A stretch of 64,000 nucleotides of DNA from Gluconobacter wancherniae NBRC 103581 (GTDB taxonomy: Bacteria > Pseudomonadota > Alphaproteobacteria > Acetobacterales > Acetobacteraceae): positions 248,001-312,000 of the forward strand of contig NZ_BJUZ01000002.1 in assembly GCF_007988885.1 (NCBI RefSeq), read 5' to 3'. Positions 27,237 to 35,706 of this stretch are shown here, piece after piece. The translations under genes and the position numbers were made by a program. The notes under the pieces are model-generated. The model saw only the letters and a program-made list of their open reading frames with translations, did not search any database and was not told where the DNA came from. Numbering within the stretch: position 1 is the stretch's first letter; each line of letters begins with the position of its first letter.

Positions 27237-27662
27237 TCAGAGGGCGTTGCGGCCTGACTTTCCGAAGTTCAGTGCGTAACGTCCCGGACCACTGACGGCC
27301 AGTGCAAGCAGGCCGCCTGCAATACTGATGTTCTTATAGAAATGGATCATCATGTCGTAGCGAAGCATTCCGGACATCGTCCAGAAATTATGCCCGATCA
27401 GGCCGGTAGCGATCGTGTAAAGGGCAAGGATGATTGCCAGTGGTGCCACAAACACACCGGCCACGAGTGCTAAGCCAATCCCGAGCTCAACAAGAATGGC
27501 GATGGCTGCCGAGAGCGCTGGTAATGGTGCGTGCGTTTGCGTCATGTAGGCGACCGCTCCCGAAAAGTCGGAAAGCTTACCCCAGCCCATGATCAAGAAG
27601 AGCAGCGCAAGAAGAAGGCGGGCGACAAGAAGGGCGGCATCGCGTGGGAGAGTGTTTTTCAT
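27237..27662 (-). CDS. DoxX-family membrane protein
   Basis: A 141-residue protein with four predicted transmembrane helices. The first helix segment LLLALLFLIMGWGKLSDFSG and the later VELGIGLALVAG match the DoxX/SURF4-like family (PF07681). Some members associate with thiol-redox or superoxide defence complexes; the function here is unknown. It converges with hrpB (21 bases between stops). The 250-base spacer upstream, shared with the Deg protease gene, is noticeably AT-rich near 27740 and probably contains the promoters of both. Confidence 0.85.
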   Translation of the reverse strand: MKNTLPRDAALLVARLLLALLFLIMGWGKLSDFSGAVAYMTQTHAPLPALSAAIAILVELGIGLALVAGVFVAPLAIILALYTIATGLIGHNFWTMSGMLRYDMMIHFYKNISIAGGLLALAVSGPGRYALNFGKSGRNAL

Positions 27663-27913
27663 TGTGGTTTCCTTTCATGATCAGGGGGCGGAGAAGTCCG
27701 TCCCGTTGTTCTGTGTCTGTAAGGAAAACCTACTGGCTTTTTATAATTGATTATATGGAAATGAAAGAAAGGAAATGTTTCCAAAAATTGATCTATGAAT
27801 TTACATGAATCCAAGGAGGGCGAGGCAAAAATTCCTTGCTCCCTGTTATCTTAGGAACTGCCGTAAATCTGTGTTAGCACCTGACATATGACGATGTTCG
27901 TGAACTGTTTCAT

Positions 27914-29173
27914 ATGAGCCGCTCCTTTCAGGCTGCCGCCGTAGGGGCGGGAACGGCCACCGTCGTGACGGTGGGGCTGATGTTTGCCATGCGCGGCTAT
28001 CTGGTCCGCACGCAGACGCCGCCAACCCCCGCTCAGGAACAGCCTTCCAAGTCACCTACGTCGTCGCATTCTTTTCTGTTTCCGCATTTTCCAGCCATCA
28101 TCGCGGACCATATTCCGGCGGGCGAAAAAACCAATGGACATGGCATTCCCGTGCAGCCGCCGGTCCCGCCTGCAGCACCTGCATTGCCGCCGATTCTGGT
28201 GCAGTCCGGTCCGTTGAGTTTTTCGCCTCTGGTCCGCAACGTTATCCCGGCTGTCGTGAATATTGCGATTACACAGAACAGCCCGGACGGTCACGATCAC
28301 ATGCCGCCCCAGATCAAGGGGACGCCGCTTGAAAAACGCTATCACGACCGGATGAAGCGCAAGCAGGAGGAAATGGTCGGGGCAGGCTCCGGCTTTATCG
28401 TCGATGCGTCCGGCATTATCGTAACCAATCGCCACGTTGTTGGCGGTGCCGACAAGGTGGTGGTTTCCTTGTCAAACGGGCACGAAATGCCCGCCCGTCT
28501 GCTGGGCGCAGATCCGTTGACCGATATTGCCGTCATCAAAGTCGATAGTCCGGACCCTCTCCCTTATGTGGCTTGGGGCGATAGCCGACAGACGGAAATC
28601 GGCGACTGGATTCTGGTGGCAGGCAATCCATTCGGATTTGGATCTTCAGTCACCGCAGGGATCGTGTCTGCTGTCGGGCGTGATCTGGGTATTGGCTCTC
28701 TGGATGATTTCATCCAGCTTGATGCGCCCATCAATCCGGGAAATTCCGGTGGTCCTGCCTTCAACATGCGTGGGCAGGTCGTCGCGGTGAATGCGGCTAT
28801 CGTCACGCCAGCGGGCGGCTCCGTAGGTATTGGCTTCGGGATTCCATCGGAAATCGTGGCCCCGATCGTTGCCGAGATCGAGGCAACAGGCCACGCCGAG
28901 CATGGCTGGCTTGGGATCACGCTGGATGATGGTGAGACGCAGGTGGGTATCGATAGCGTCGATACGGGTGGCCCCGGACAAAAAGGCGGTCTGAGACGCG
29001 GTGATATTGTGAAGCAGGTGGATGGTGTGCCCGTCGGGAGCGCGCGTATGCTCCTGCGAAGCATTGCCGCGGCGCGTCCCGATACAATCCTCACCTTCAC
29101 GGTTCTGCGCAACAAGCTGATCCAGACGCTGCCTGTGCATGTTGGTCACCGCCCGCTGGAGAGTGACGACTGA
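27914..29173 (+). CDS. Deg/HtrA-family periplasmic serine protease with one PDZ domain
   Basis: A 419-residue trypsin-like protease. An N-terminal hydrophobic segment (about residues 8-27) acts as signal or anchor, followed by a Pro-rich linker. The catalytic triad is visible: His in TNRHVVGG (about 175), Asp in PLTDIAVIKV (about 205) and Ser in NPGNSGGP (about 279). A single PDZ domain (about 325-405) follows, as in DegS-type proteins. It presumably monitors or degrades misfolded envelope proteins. A two-component pair follows after 97 bases, a common arrangement for envelope stress. No strong ribosome site is seen before ATG 27914. Confidence 0.9.
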   Translation: MSRSFQAAAVGAGTATVVTVGLMFAMRGYLVRTQTPPTPAQEQPSKSPTSSHSFLFPHFPAIIADHIPAGEKTNGHGIPVQPPVPPAAPALPPILVQSGPLSFSPLVRNVIPAVVNIAITQNSPDGHDHMPPQIKGTPLEKRYHDRMKRKQEEMVGAGSGFIVDASGIIVTNRHVVGGADKVVVSLSNGHEMPARLLGADPLTDIAVIKVDSPDPLPYVAWGDSRQTEIGDWILVAGNPFGFGSSVTAGIVSAVGRDLGIGSLDDFIQLDAPINPGNSGGPAFNMRGQVVAVNAAIVTPAGGSVGIGFGIPSEIVAPIVAEIEATGHAEHGWLGITLDDGETQVGIDSVDTGGPGQKGGLRRGDIVKQVDGVPVGSARMLLRSIAAARPDTILTFTVLRNKLIQTLPVHVGHRPLESDD

Positions 29174-29270
29174 AGCGGAATTTGTGGTATGTTTTGACGG
29201 TAGCGCCGGTGTCGCTATTGTGGGTGGCAACGCAATGTCCAGGCGCTGGTCTGAAGGAAGATAGAGAACA

Positions 29271-29951
29271 ATGCGTATCCTGCTCGTTGAGGATGATCTC
29301 ACTGTTCGCGCGTTCGTGCTCAAAGGTCTTCGTGAGGCCGGGCATGTCGTTGACGAAGCTGATAACGGCAAGGACGGTCTGTTCCTGGCCGTCAGTGAAA
29401 AATACGATATTGTCATTCTGGACCGCATGTTGCCGGGCGGTATTGATGGGCTGAGAATTCTCGAAACCCTTCGCGGGCAGCAGAACCCCACCCCGGTCCT
29501 TATTCTTTCTGCGCTTGCAGATGTGGACGAACGCGTTGCGGGCCTAAAGGCTGGCGGCGACGATTATATGACGAAGCCTTTTGCTTTCTCGGAGCTTCTG
29601 GCCCGCGTCGAAGCGCTTGGACGTCGTGGCAGGGCAGAAGCTGCACCACAGACGCGTCTGTCTGTTGCTGATCTGGAGATGGATCTGCTGTCGCGTACGG
29701 TCAAACGCGGCAACGAGAAAATTGATCTTCAGCCCCGAGAATTCCGTCTGCTCGAATTTCTGCTTCGCCACGCGGGGCAGGTCGTAACACGCACAATGCT
29801 TCTGGAGCGCGTGTGGGATTATCATTTTGATCCGCAGACGAATGTGATTGACGTGCACGTCTCGCGTCTGCGCCAGAAAGTAGACAAGCCGTTCGACACG
29901 CATCTGATCCACACCATCCGCAACGCTGGCTATATCCTGCGCGCGGACTGA
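29271..29951 (+). CDS. OmpR-family response regulator
   Basis: A 226-residue regulator. The receiver domain has VEDD near the N-terminus, the phosphoacceptor Asp in IVILDRMLPGG (about residue 51) and the conserved Lys in MTKPF. The C-terminal winged helix ends DVHVSRLRQKVDKPF...TIRNAGYILRAD, typical of the OmpR/PhoB group. Its cognate kinase gene begins nine bases downstream with GTG. The pair lies between a Deg protease and small exported-protein genes, suggesting an envelope role, but no specific signal can be named. Confidence 0.94.
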   Translation: MRILLVEDDLTVRAFVLKGLREAGHVVDEADNGKDGLFLAVSEKYDIVILDRMLPGGIDGLRILETLRGQQNPTPVLILSALADVDERVAGLKAGGDDYMTKPFAFSELLARVEALGRRGRAEAAPQTRLSVADLEMDLLSRTVKRGNEKIDLQPREFRLLEFLLRHAGQVVTRTMLLERVWDYHFDPQTNVIDVHVSRLRQKVDKPFDTHLIHTIRNAGYILRAD

Positions 29952-29959
29952 TTTTCCCG

Positions 29960-31369
29960 GTGAGAAAAATACGCGCCTTGATCCGCCTTCGGAAGCGCGT
30001 GCGCTGGCCGATCCGTTCTGCTGGCGTTAATTTCTCGCTGGCGTATGGGCTGGTTTTCGTCCTGTCGGCGGGGCTGTTCCTCTCCTTCATCTGGTGGAAC
30101 ACGACGGGACAGCTGGACCGTCGCGTCGAAGCCTCGGTGGAAGTCGATGCACAGGATCTACGCCAGCGCTGGGCCGCAGGTGGCCTTCCTGCGCTGGCCA
30201 TGGCGGTGCAGGACCGGCTTGATCAGAATGTGGAAGATGACGAGCTTTACCTCGTCGTAGGTCCTGATGGGCGGCGCTATGCCGGAAACCTTCCCGGCTG
30301 GCCCGCGCTCATCAGCAGTTTTAATCAATTTTACGAACTTTCCATCAGGCGAGACGGCTTCCGAACACAGGCCAAGCTGCACGCATATGCGCTGCCGAAT
30401 AATTTCAGGTTGATCGTCGGCCGGGACGTGCACGGCCGTGACCTTGTCCGCCATGTTCTGACAGACACGCTCATCTGGGCGTGGATCATGATTACGATGC
30501 TGGCTGCTGGTGGTGGCCTCGTGGTGCGTCGCATTTTCCGGCAGGTCGTCCGCTCGATTGCCAGAACCACTGCGGCAGTCGCCAATGGCGATCTCAGTCG
30601 CCGTATGAGCCTCACGGGTAGCGAAACAGACCTCGTTGCCCAGACCGTCAACACAATGCTCGAGCGTATCAACCGACTGATGGATGGCGTGCGCCAGGTA
30701 TCAAACGCCATCGCTCACGATCTGAGAACACCAATTGCGCGCGCTCGGACGCGGCTTGAAGATGCCAGCGCACATGCCGAGTCCGAGGAAGAACTTCGTG
30801 CAGCGATTGATCGTGCCGTTGAAGATCTTGATCATGTGACATCCATTTTTGAGGCGCTGCTTCGGATCGCACAGCTTGAGGCAGGGGCAAGACGGGCTGC
30901 GTTTACTGCGCTGGATCTGGCCCCGCTTCTGGATGGGTTGTGCGAACTTTATGAGGCATCAGCCGAGGAGGCAGGCCTTGGGCTCGTTGCCGAGATTGCT
31001 CCGCTGGCGCCGGTCAACGGTGATCCGCATTTGCTCCAGCAGGCCATTGCGAATCTGATGGATAATGCAATCAAGTTCTCTCCTCAGGGCACAGACATTA
31101 CCCTTTCCGCCAGATTGCAGCAGGGGCATGTGGCGATTACGGTCTCTGATCAGGGGCCAGGAATGAACGAGGCCGATCTGGCGCGTGCGTCCGAGCGGTT
31201 TTTCCGCGCGGAGGAAGCGCGCAATACGCCCGGCTCCGGGCTGGGACTTTCCCTGGTTCAGGCTGTTGCGAGCCTGCATGGCGGCACGTTTGTATTGAGC
31301 TCCGGCTCTCCGGGGCTGCGCGCGACCCTGCTTCTTCCCGTTCTCGCATCATCGACCCAAAAGGGATGA
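29960..31369 (+). CDS. Sensor histidine kinase paired with the OmpR-type regulator
   Basis: A 469-residue inner-membrane kinase starting with GTG. Two transmembrane helices (about residues 25-48 and 167-190) flank a periplasmic sensor of about 115 residues. A HAMP domain follows, then the dimerisation helix with the phosphoacceptor in AIAHDLRTPIARARTRLE (about residue 253), and the ATPase domain with the N box QQAIANLMDNAIKFS, VSDQGPGM and TPGSGLGLSLV. All catalytic motifs are intact. The gene follows its regulator by eight bases. Confidence 0.94.
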   Translation: MRKIRALIRLRKRVRWPIRSAGVNFSLAYGLVFVLSAGLFLSFIWWNTTGQLDRRVEASVEVDAQDLRQRWAAGGLPALAMAVQDRLDQNVEDDELYLVVGPDGRRYAGNLPGWPALISSFNQFYELSIRRDGFRTQAKLHAYALPNNFRLIVGRDVHGRDLVRHVLTDTLIWAWIMITMLAAGGGLVVRRIFRQVVRSIARTTAAVANGDLSRRMSLTGSETDLVAQTVNTMLERINRLMDGVRQVSNAIAHDLRTPIARARTRLEDASAHAESEEELRAAIDRAVEDLDHVTSIFEALLRIAQLEAGARRAAFTALDLAPLLDGLCELYEASAEEAGLGLVAEIAPLAPVNGDPHLLQQAIANLMDNAIKFSPQGTDITLSARLQQGHVAITVSDQGPGMNEADLARASERFFRAEEARNTPGSGLGLSLVQAVASLHGGTFVLSSGSPGLRATLLLPVLASSTQKG

Positions 31370-31442
31370 CATAAGTTTCATGTCCCACTCACAGAAGGGG
31401 CAGGTGCCTTGTGCTATTTCAGCGGCCATGCACCAGTTTCCG

Positions 31443-31787
31443 ATGAAGTCCTCCGCCCGTGCGGTGTCCCTGTCGGTGTTGTCCCTGAGCTTTTGCCTGG
31501 GGGCAGCTCCGGAAATGGCGATTGATCATGTTCCGTCCGCGAAAGCGGATGGAAGCATTTCGGTGACGTCTGACAGCCGCGAATACTGCCTTCGCCTGTC
31601 GCGAAATGTGCAGGAGCGGATGCAGACCCCGCATGGCATTCCTGTCAGTGCGATGGATGATGCACGTCACCTCCATGATACAGGCACAGCGCTGTGCAAC
31701 GGCCAGCATGTGCGTGCAGGGATCGAGAGGCTTCGTCGTGCGTTGGTATTGCTGAACACCAGTCAGGAACGCCAGGTACATTTATGA
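31443..31787 (+). CDS. Small exported protein of unknown function
   Basis: About 114 residues from ATG 31443, which starts a plausible signal peptide (KSSARAVSLSVLSLSFCLGA). Other in-frame starts exist at 31380 and 31428. The mature part contains two cysteines (EYCLRL and ALCNGQ) that could form a disulfide, and a C-terminal helix-like segment. No family is recognised. Its stop overlaps the start of the SIMPL-domain gene by four bases (ATGA), so the pair is translationally coupled. Confidence 0.65.
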   Translation: MKSSARAVSLSVLSLSFCLGAAPEMAIDHVPSAKADGSISVTSDSREYCLRLSRNVQERMQTPHGIPVSAMDDARHLHDTGTALCNGQHVRAGIERLRRALVLLNTSQERQVHL

Positions 31788-32482
31788 AGCGTCTTTTTCT
31801 TCTCTGCTCCGCCGTCTTCTCTGCTGCCGCGCTGGCAGGGTCTGCCCATGCTGCCGATGCTGGGCCGGATAGCGGGACGAAACTGGAATTTACAACCGAA
31901 GGCCGGGCCCAGGGCGTACCTACACTCCTGACGATCCGACTGTTTGGTCATGCATCCAATGCTAACCCCGCGCAGGCACAGCAGATTCTGAATAGACAGA
32001 TCGCTACGGCTATCAAGGCGGCGTCCGGTCAGGATGGTATCGAAGTTCGGGCAGGTTCTTACGGTATTTCGCAGGAATTTCCCGAGCATGGCACGGTGCA
32101 CTGGAACGCGCGTCAGGACCTTACGCTTAGCGGAACGGACTCCGTTCGTCTGCTCGCAATTGCCGGAACCTTGCAGGAGCAGGGCCTGGCAATGGAAGGT
32201 CTGGACTGGTCCCTTGATCCGCAGACCCGCGATCACCTGATGCAGGATGCCCGCAAGCAGGCGCTGGAAAAAGTGCGTAAGGATGCTCAGGCTGATGCTG
32301 AAGCTCTGGGCTTACGATTTGTAGGCCTTACGAATGTGCGCGTTTCAACAACGGAACCCGGCCCAAGGCCTATGATGCTCATGGCGGCGCGCATGGCTTC
32401 GGCACCGACGCCTCCTCAGAGTTCGCCCGAGGAGCAGACCCTGCGCGTGACCGTATCGGTGCAGGCGAAACTGGCTCCCTGA
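31784..32482 (+). CDS. SIMPL-domain (DUF541) periplasmic protein
   Basis: A 232-residue exported protein. A signal peptide (about residues 1-23, ending AHAAD) precedes a DUF541/SIMPL-type domain, recognisable from the helix segment ARKQALEKVRKDAQADAEALGL and the closing beta strands LRVTVSVQAKL. Family members include E. coli YggE, linked to oxidative-stress tolerance; the mechanism is unknown. It is coupled to the small exported protein upstream and is followed one base later by the DCC-family gene, so the three form an operon. Confidence 0.82.
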   Translation: MKRLFLLCSAVFSAAALAGSAHAADAGPDSGTKLEFTTEGRAQGVPTLLTIRLFGHASNANPAQAQQILNRQIATAIKAASGQDGIEVRAGSYGISQEFPEHGTVHWNARQDLTLSGTDSVRLLAIAGTLQEQGLAMEGLDWSLDPQTRDHLMQDARKQALEKVRKDAQADAEALGLRFVGLTNVRVSTTEPGPRPMMLMAARMASAPTPPQSSPEEQTLRVTVSVQAKLAP

Positions 32483-32483
32483 C

Positions 32484-32846
32484 ATGCGTTCTGTGAACCC
32501 CGTCGTTACGGTTTATCATGACGGCGGATGTCCACTATGCAGACGCGAAATTGCACTTATGCGCAAGCTTGATAGGCGGAAAGCCATCCGCTTCGTGGAT
32601 GTCACGAGCGGGAGCGCCTGCCCACTGGACCGCAAAACGCTCTTGGCGCGTTTTCACGCTGAAGAAGACGGGCGGCTATATTCTGGCGCAGCTGCATTTG
32701 CCACGATGTGGCGTGCGATCCCACTGTTAAGGCCAATAGGTTTAGCCGCGCGCAATCCCGTTTTCCTGCGGATTCTGGAGACGCTTTATACGGTGTTTCT
32801 CCGTTTCCGTCCGGCGCTTCAGAAACTGACCAGACGTTTTTCCTGA
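32484..32846 (+). CDS. DCC-family (DUF393) thiol-disulfide oxidoreductase-like protein
   Basis: A 120-residue protein with the defining motif YHDGGCPLCRREIALMRK (residues 10-27), a CxxC pair in the position of a thioredoxin-like active site, and a downstream FVDVTSG segment. DCC proteins are proposed redox enzymes of unknown substrate. There is no signal peptide, so it should be cytoplasmic. It is the last gene of the operon beginning with the small exported protein and converges with the esterase gene at 32851. Confidence 0.9.
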   Translation: MRSVNPVVTVYHDGGCPLCRREIALMRKLDRRKAIRFVDVTSGSACPLDRKTLLARFHAEEDGRLYSGAAAFATMWRAIPLLRPIGLAARNPVFLRILETLYTVFLRFRPALQKLTRRFS

Positions 32847-32850
32847 AGCA

Positions 32851-33459
32851 TCAGGGGAAGAGGTTCTGCTTCAGGAAATCTCTTCCAAGATTGGTGCCAT
32901 TCAGGGACACGGTATGTCCCGTGTTCTCCTCAAGGACCAGCTCTGCCGCAAAGCCCATATCCCTCAGCAGCGCATGTGCCCGAATGCTTTCTTCAACGGG
33001 TATAACATTGTCTTCCCTGCCATGTATCAGCAATACGGGTGTATCGCAGCACGGATCATACGGGGCTGGCGTGGCCAGTCTTCCTGAATAGGCCAGCACC
33101 GCGCCAACCGGCCAGCGTCCACGTGCCACAGCATCCAGAGCCATGATGCTACCTTGAGAAAAGCCTGCAAATGCGACGTTTTGCAGCCTGCCAGTCATGC
33201 CATGCAGGTCAATGATGGCGCTTATTGTCTGGTCGAACGATTTGCGTGCGGCTTTCACGCGTGCACCACGGTTTTTGGGTGTCACGTCTTTCACGCTGAA
33301 CCACTGATGCCCAATTGGTCCCAGATCGAAGATGTCTGGAGCATCCGGTGTGGCGAAAGTGGTGTTGGGCAATGCTGATTTCCAGCGCTCTGAAAGTGGG
33401 GTCATTTCAAGGCCATGACCACCGACACCATGTAGAAGAATGACAAGTTTTTTTGACAT
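32851..33459 (-). CDS. Alpha/beta hydrolase, carboxylesterase/phospholipase family
   Basis: A 202-residue esterase of the YpfH/acyl-protein-thioesterase type. The catalytic Ser is in GFSQGS (about residue 97), the Asp in IHGREDNVIP (about 152) and the His in NTGHTVS (about 184); HGVGGHG near the N-terminus forms the oxyanion hole. No signal peptide is seen. It begins 18 bases after the glutathionyl-hydroquinone reductase gene and is the last gene of the YceI-cytochrome b561 operon. The substrate is unknown. Confidence 0.9.
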   Translation of the reverse strand: MSKKLVILLHGVGGHGLEMTPLSERWKSALPNTTFATPDAPDIFDLGPIGHQWFSVKDVTPKNRGARVKAARKSFDQTISAIIDLHGMTGRLQNVAFAGFSQGSIMALDAVARGRWPVGAVLAYSGRLATPAPYDPCCDTPVLLIHGREDNVIPVEESIRAHALLRDMGFAAELVLEENTGHTVSLNGTNLGRDFLKQNLFP

Positions 33460-33477
33460 CCTGACGCCTCCCCAGGC

Positions 33478-34473
33478 TTAGCGTAAGGGTTGTGAGCGTA
33501 GTCTCAGGATGTCTTTTGGGTCCAGATCCGGAAGATCGGGGCCAAGCGGAACAATACCATTGGGATTAAGGGCCTTGATGGAATAATAGCCCTGTTTGAT
33601 ATGCTCGACACTGACTGTTTCGCGTATTCCGGGGATATGAAGCACGCGATGCAGGTATGCGTTTAGGGCAGGATAATCCAGCAGACGCCGAAGATTGCAT
33701 TTAAAAAGCCCATGATAAGCCGCATCAAAACGTACCAGTGTAACGAAGAGGCGGATATCGGCTTCCGTGAACGTATCTCCCAGCAGCCATGGACCGCCTG
33801 CACCCAGTCTGGTTTGCAATGCATCAAGCGTTGAAAAAACGTCCAGAAACGCTTCCTCATACGCTGGTTGTGTGGTGGCAAATCCGGTGCGGTACACGCC
33901 GTTGTTCAGGTTCGGGTAGATCCAGTCATTCAGCGCGTCGATTTTATCGCGCAGGGCAGGTGGGTAGAGATCTATGCTTTCATCAGCCAGCTCCCCGAAA
34001 CCTGAGTTGAAAATACGCAGGATGTCGGAGGATTCGTTATTGACGATCGTGCCGAGCTTCCGGTCCCACAATACTGGAACGGTCGCCCGGCCAGTATAAC
34101 GTGGATCTGCACGGGTATAGAGTTCGTGCATGTACGTTGCACCGTTTATGGTGTCTTGCGTAGCGCCCGGATAGCCGCCGAATTTCCATCCCTCCTCGGT
34201 CAGGACAGGATTGACGATCGAGACGGAAACAATGTGTTCAAGCTTCTTTAGCTTTCGGGCGATCAGGGCCCGACAGGCCCAGGGGCAAATCAGCGCAGCG
34301 TACAGGTGGTAACGCCCTGCTTCTGCTGTGAAGTCGCCCTCGACATCGGAGGTGGATGAAGTTGGAGGTGTGATCAGGCTTCGGAAACCCGAAATCTGGC
34401 GCACGAAGCCACCTTTTTCATCCTTGGCCTGAACTGGCTGCCAGTTTTCTGACCATTTTCCGTCGACAAGCAT
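33478..34473 (-). CDS. Glutathionyl-hydroquinone reductase (YqjG/ECM4-type GST)
   Basis: A 331-residue xi-class glutathione transferase that reduces glutathionyl-(hydro)quinones to hydroquinones with glutathione. The catalytic cysteine lies in ICPWACRALIARKLK (about residue 62), the family's CPWA motif. The C-terminal all-helical domain contains PNLNNGVYRTGFATTQPAYEE, characteristic of YqjG/ECM4 proteins. Length matches the 320-330 residue norm. It follows the second YceI gene by 21 bases in an operon that also encodes cytochrome b561, consistent with quinone metabolism. Confidence 0.95.
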   Translation of the reverse strand: MLVDGKWSENWQPVQAKDEKGGFVRQISGFRSLITPPTSSTSDVEGDFTAEAGRYHLYAALICPWACRALIARKLKKLEHIVSVSIVNPVLTEEGWKFGGYPGATQDTINGATYMHELYTRADPRYTGRATVPVLWDRKLGTIVNNESSDILRIFNSGFGELADESIDLYPPALRDKIDALNDWIYPNLNNGVYRTGFATTQPAYEEAFLDVFSTLDALQTRLGAGGPWLLGDTFTEADIRLFVTLVRFDAAYHGLFKCNLRRLLDYPALNAYLHRVLHIPGIRETVSVEHIKQGYYSIKALNPNGIVPLGPDLPDLDPKDILRLRSQPLR

Positions 34474-34494
34474 GATCTATCCCTGCCGCAAGCT

Positions 34495-35082
34495 TTACTG
34501 GTGCGCAGTGAGGTCGAAATCGACCCCGACTTCAAGCGCAACCCATTGCCCGCTGACCCACGGCCCTTGCCCAACTCCAAAGTTGGTGCGAACGAGCTGC
34601 ACATGGCCTGTTGCGTGTGCATCCTGCCCCTGCACGGCAAGTGTGAATGGCAGCGTCAGTGGTTTCGTGACATTGCGGATCGTCAGTTTGCCTTGGGCTT
34701 CGTAATGTCCCGCGCTGATCAGTCGAATGGATGAGCTTTCGAATGTTGCTGTCGGAAAGGTGGACGTACTGAACCAGTCTTTTCCGGGGAGCGCACCATC
34801 GCGCTGTGCATCACCCGTAGCCGCGCTGGCCATGTCGATGGAGATCTGGATGTGGCCTGTCTCGGGGTGTTGCGGATCGAGAGAAATCGTTCCGCCGAAT
34901 TTTCCAAAATGGCCTTTGAATGGCGTGCCAGTCTGGGTCCCGCTGAAACCCAGCGTGCTTTTTGTTCCGTCCAGAGTCCAGTCTGCGGCGCGTGCCGAGT
35001 GACCTGAAAAAAGCAGTCCGATGGAAAGGGCGCTGACCGTCAGGGCATTGCGAAAGGTGAAGGTGGTGTGTGTCATGGTCAT
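34495..35082 (-). CDS. YceI-family periplasmic lipocalin-like protein (second copy)
   Basis: A 195-residue exported protein with a signal peptide (about residues 1-32, ending ARAADWTLD). YceI proteins form a lipocalin-like beta-barrel that binds a polyisoprenoid such as ubiquinone. The typical segments STLGFSGTQTGTPFKGHFGKF and FESSSIRLISAGHYEAQGKL (each given only in part of the full domain) are present. Its start overlaps the end of the cytochrome b561 gene by four bases, showing coupling. A second YceI gene lies upstream of the cytochrome. Confidence 0.9.
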   Translation of the reverse strand: MTMTHTTFTFRNALTVSALSIGLLFSGHSARAADWTLDGTKSTLGFSGTQTGTPFKGHFGKFGGTISLDPQHPETGHIQISIDMASAATGDAQRDGALPGKDWFSTSTFPTATFESSSIRLISAGHYEAQGKLTIRNVTKPLTLPFTLAVQGQDAHATGHVQLVRTNFGVGQGPWVSGQWVALEVGVDFDLTAHQ

Positions 35083-35702
35083 GCTTTCCGAACGGAAGGT
35101 GAGTGCGGGGTTTTGCTGAAGCGGGGGAGAAAGATCATGCGCCCTGCGACGCCGTCATGGAGGACGAAGCGGTGGCGCAGGACGGCTCCGATATGCGCCG
35201 CAAGGAGCGCAATCATCAGCCAGGCACCGTATTTGTGCAGCGCCGTCAGAATGCCTTCAGCAACATCCTTGTGGTCCATGTTTGGTAACACGGGCAGATC
35301 CGGCCACGGAATTTCCCCGAACAGAACCGTCGGGATCGAAAAGGCGGAAGCGGATACCACGCCCCAGCCGAGCAAGGGCAACCCGAGCATCAGTGCGTAG
35401 AGAGCGATATGCCCTGCATGTGCTGTCTTGCGCTCAATGCGTGGCATTGTTGCAGGCAAGGCAGGTGCAGCATGCGTCAGGCGCCAGATAAGCCGCAGGA
35501 TAACTGCAAAAAGGACAGTGATGCCGATGGATTTGTGCAGCTGGAAAAGTTGGAACATGCGCTGGGGTGGAAGGCCGCCATGTTTCATGATCAGGCCAAT
35601 ACCCAGCAGGGCGAGGATACCAAGTGCCACGATCCAGTGCAGGATCATGGCGACTGTGGTGTAGCGGCCGGCATTGCCGACCGCAGACGGCAATGCCGGC
35701 AT
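35079..35702 (-). CDS. Cytochrome b561
   Basis: A 207-residue inner-membrane diheme cytochrome with four transmembrane helices. Likely heme ligands are His in ILHWIVALG (helix 1), in LHKSIGITVL (helix 2), in HAGHIALYALM (helix 3) and in LLAAHIGAVLRHRF (helix 4). Such proteins pass electrons between ubiquinol and periplasmic acceptors such as superoxide. It is sandwiched between two YceI genes: it starts four bases after the first and overlaps the second by four bases. Confidence 0.93.
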   Translation of the reverse strand: MPALPSAVGNAGRYTTVAMILHWIVALGILALLGIGLIMKHGGLPPQRMFQLFQLHKSIGITVLFAVILRLIWRLTHAAPALPATMPRIERKTAHAGHIALYALMLGLPLLGWGVVSASAFSIPTVLFGEIPWPDLPVLPNMDHKDVAEGILTALHKYGAWLMIALLAAHIGAVLRHRFVLHDGVAGRMIFLPRFSKTPHSPSVRKA

Positions 35703-35706
35703 TGGA

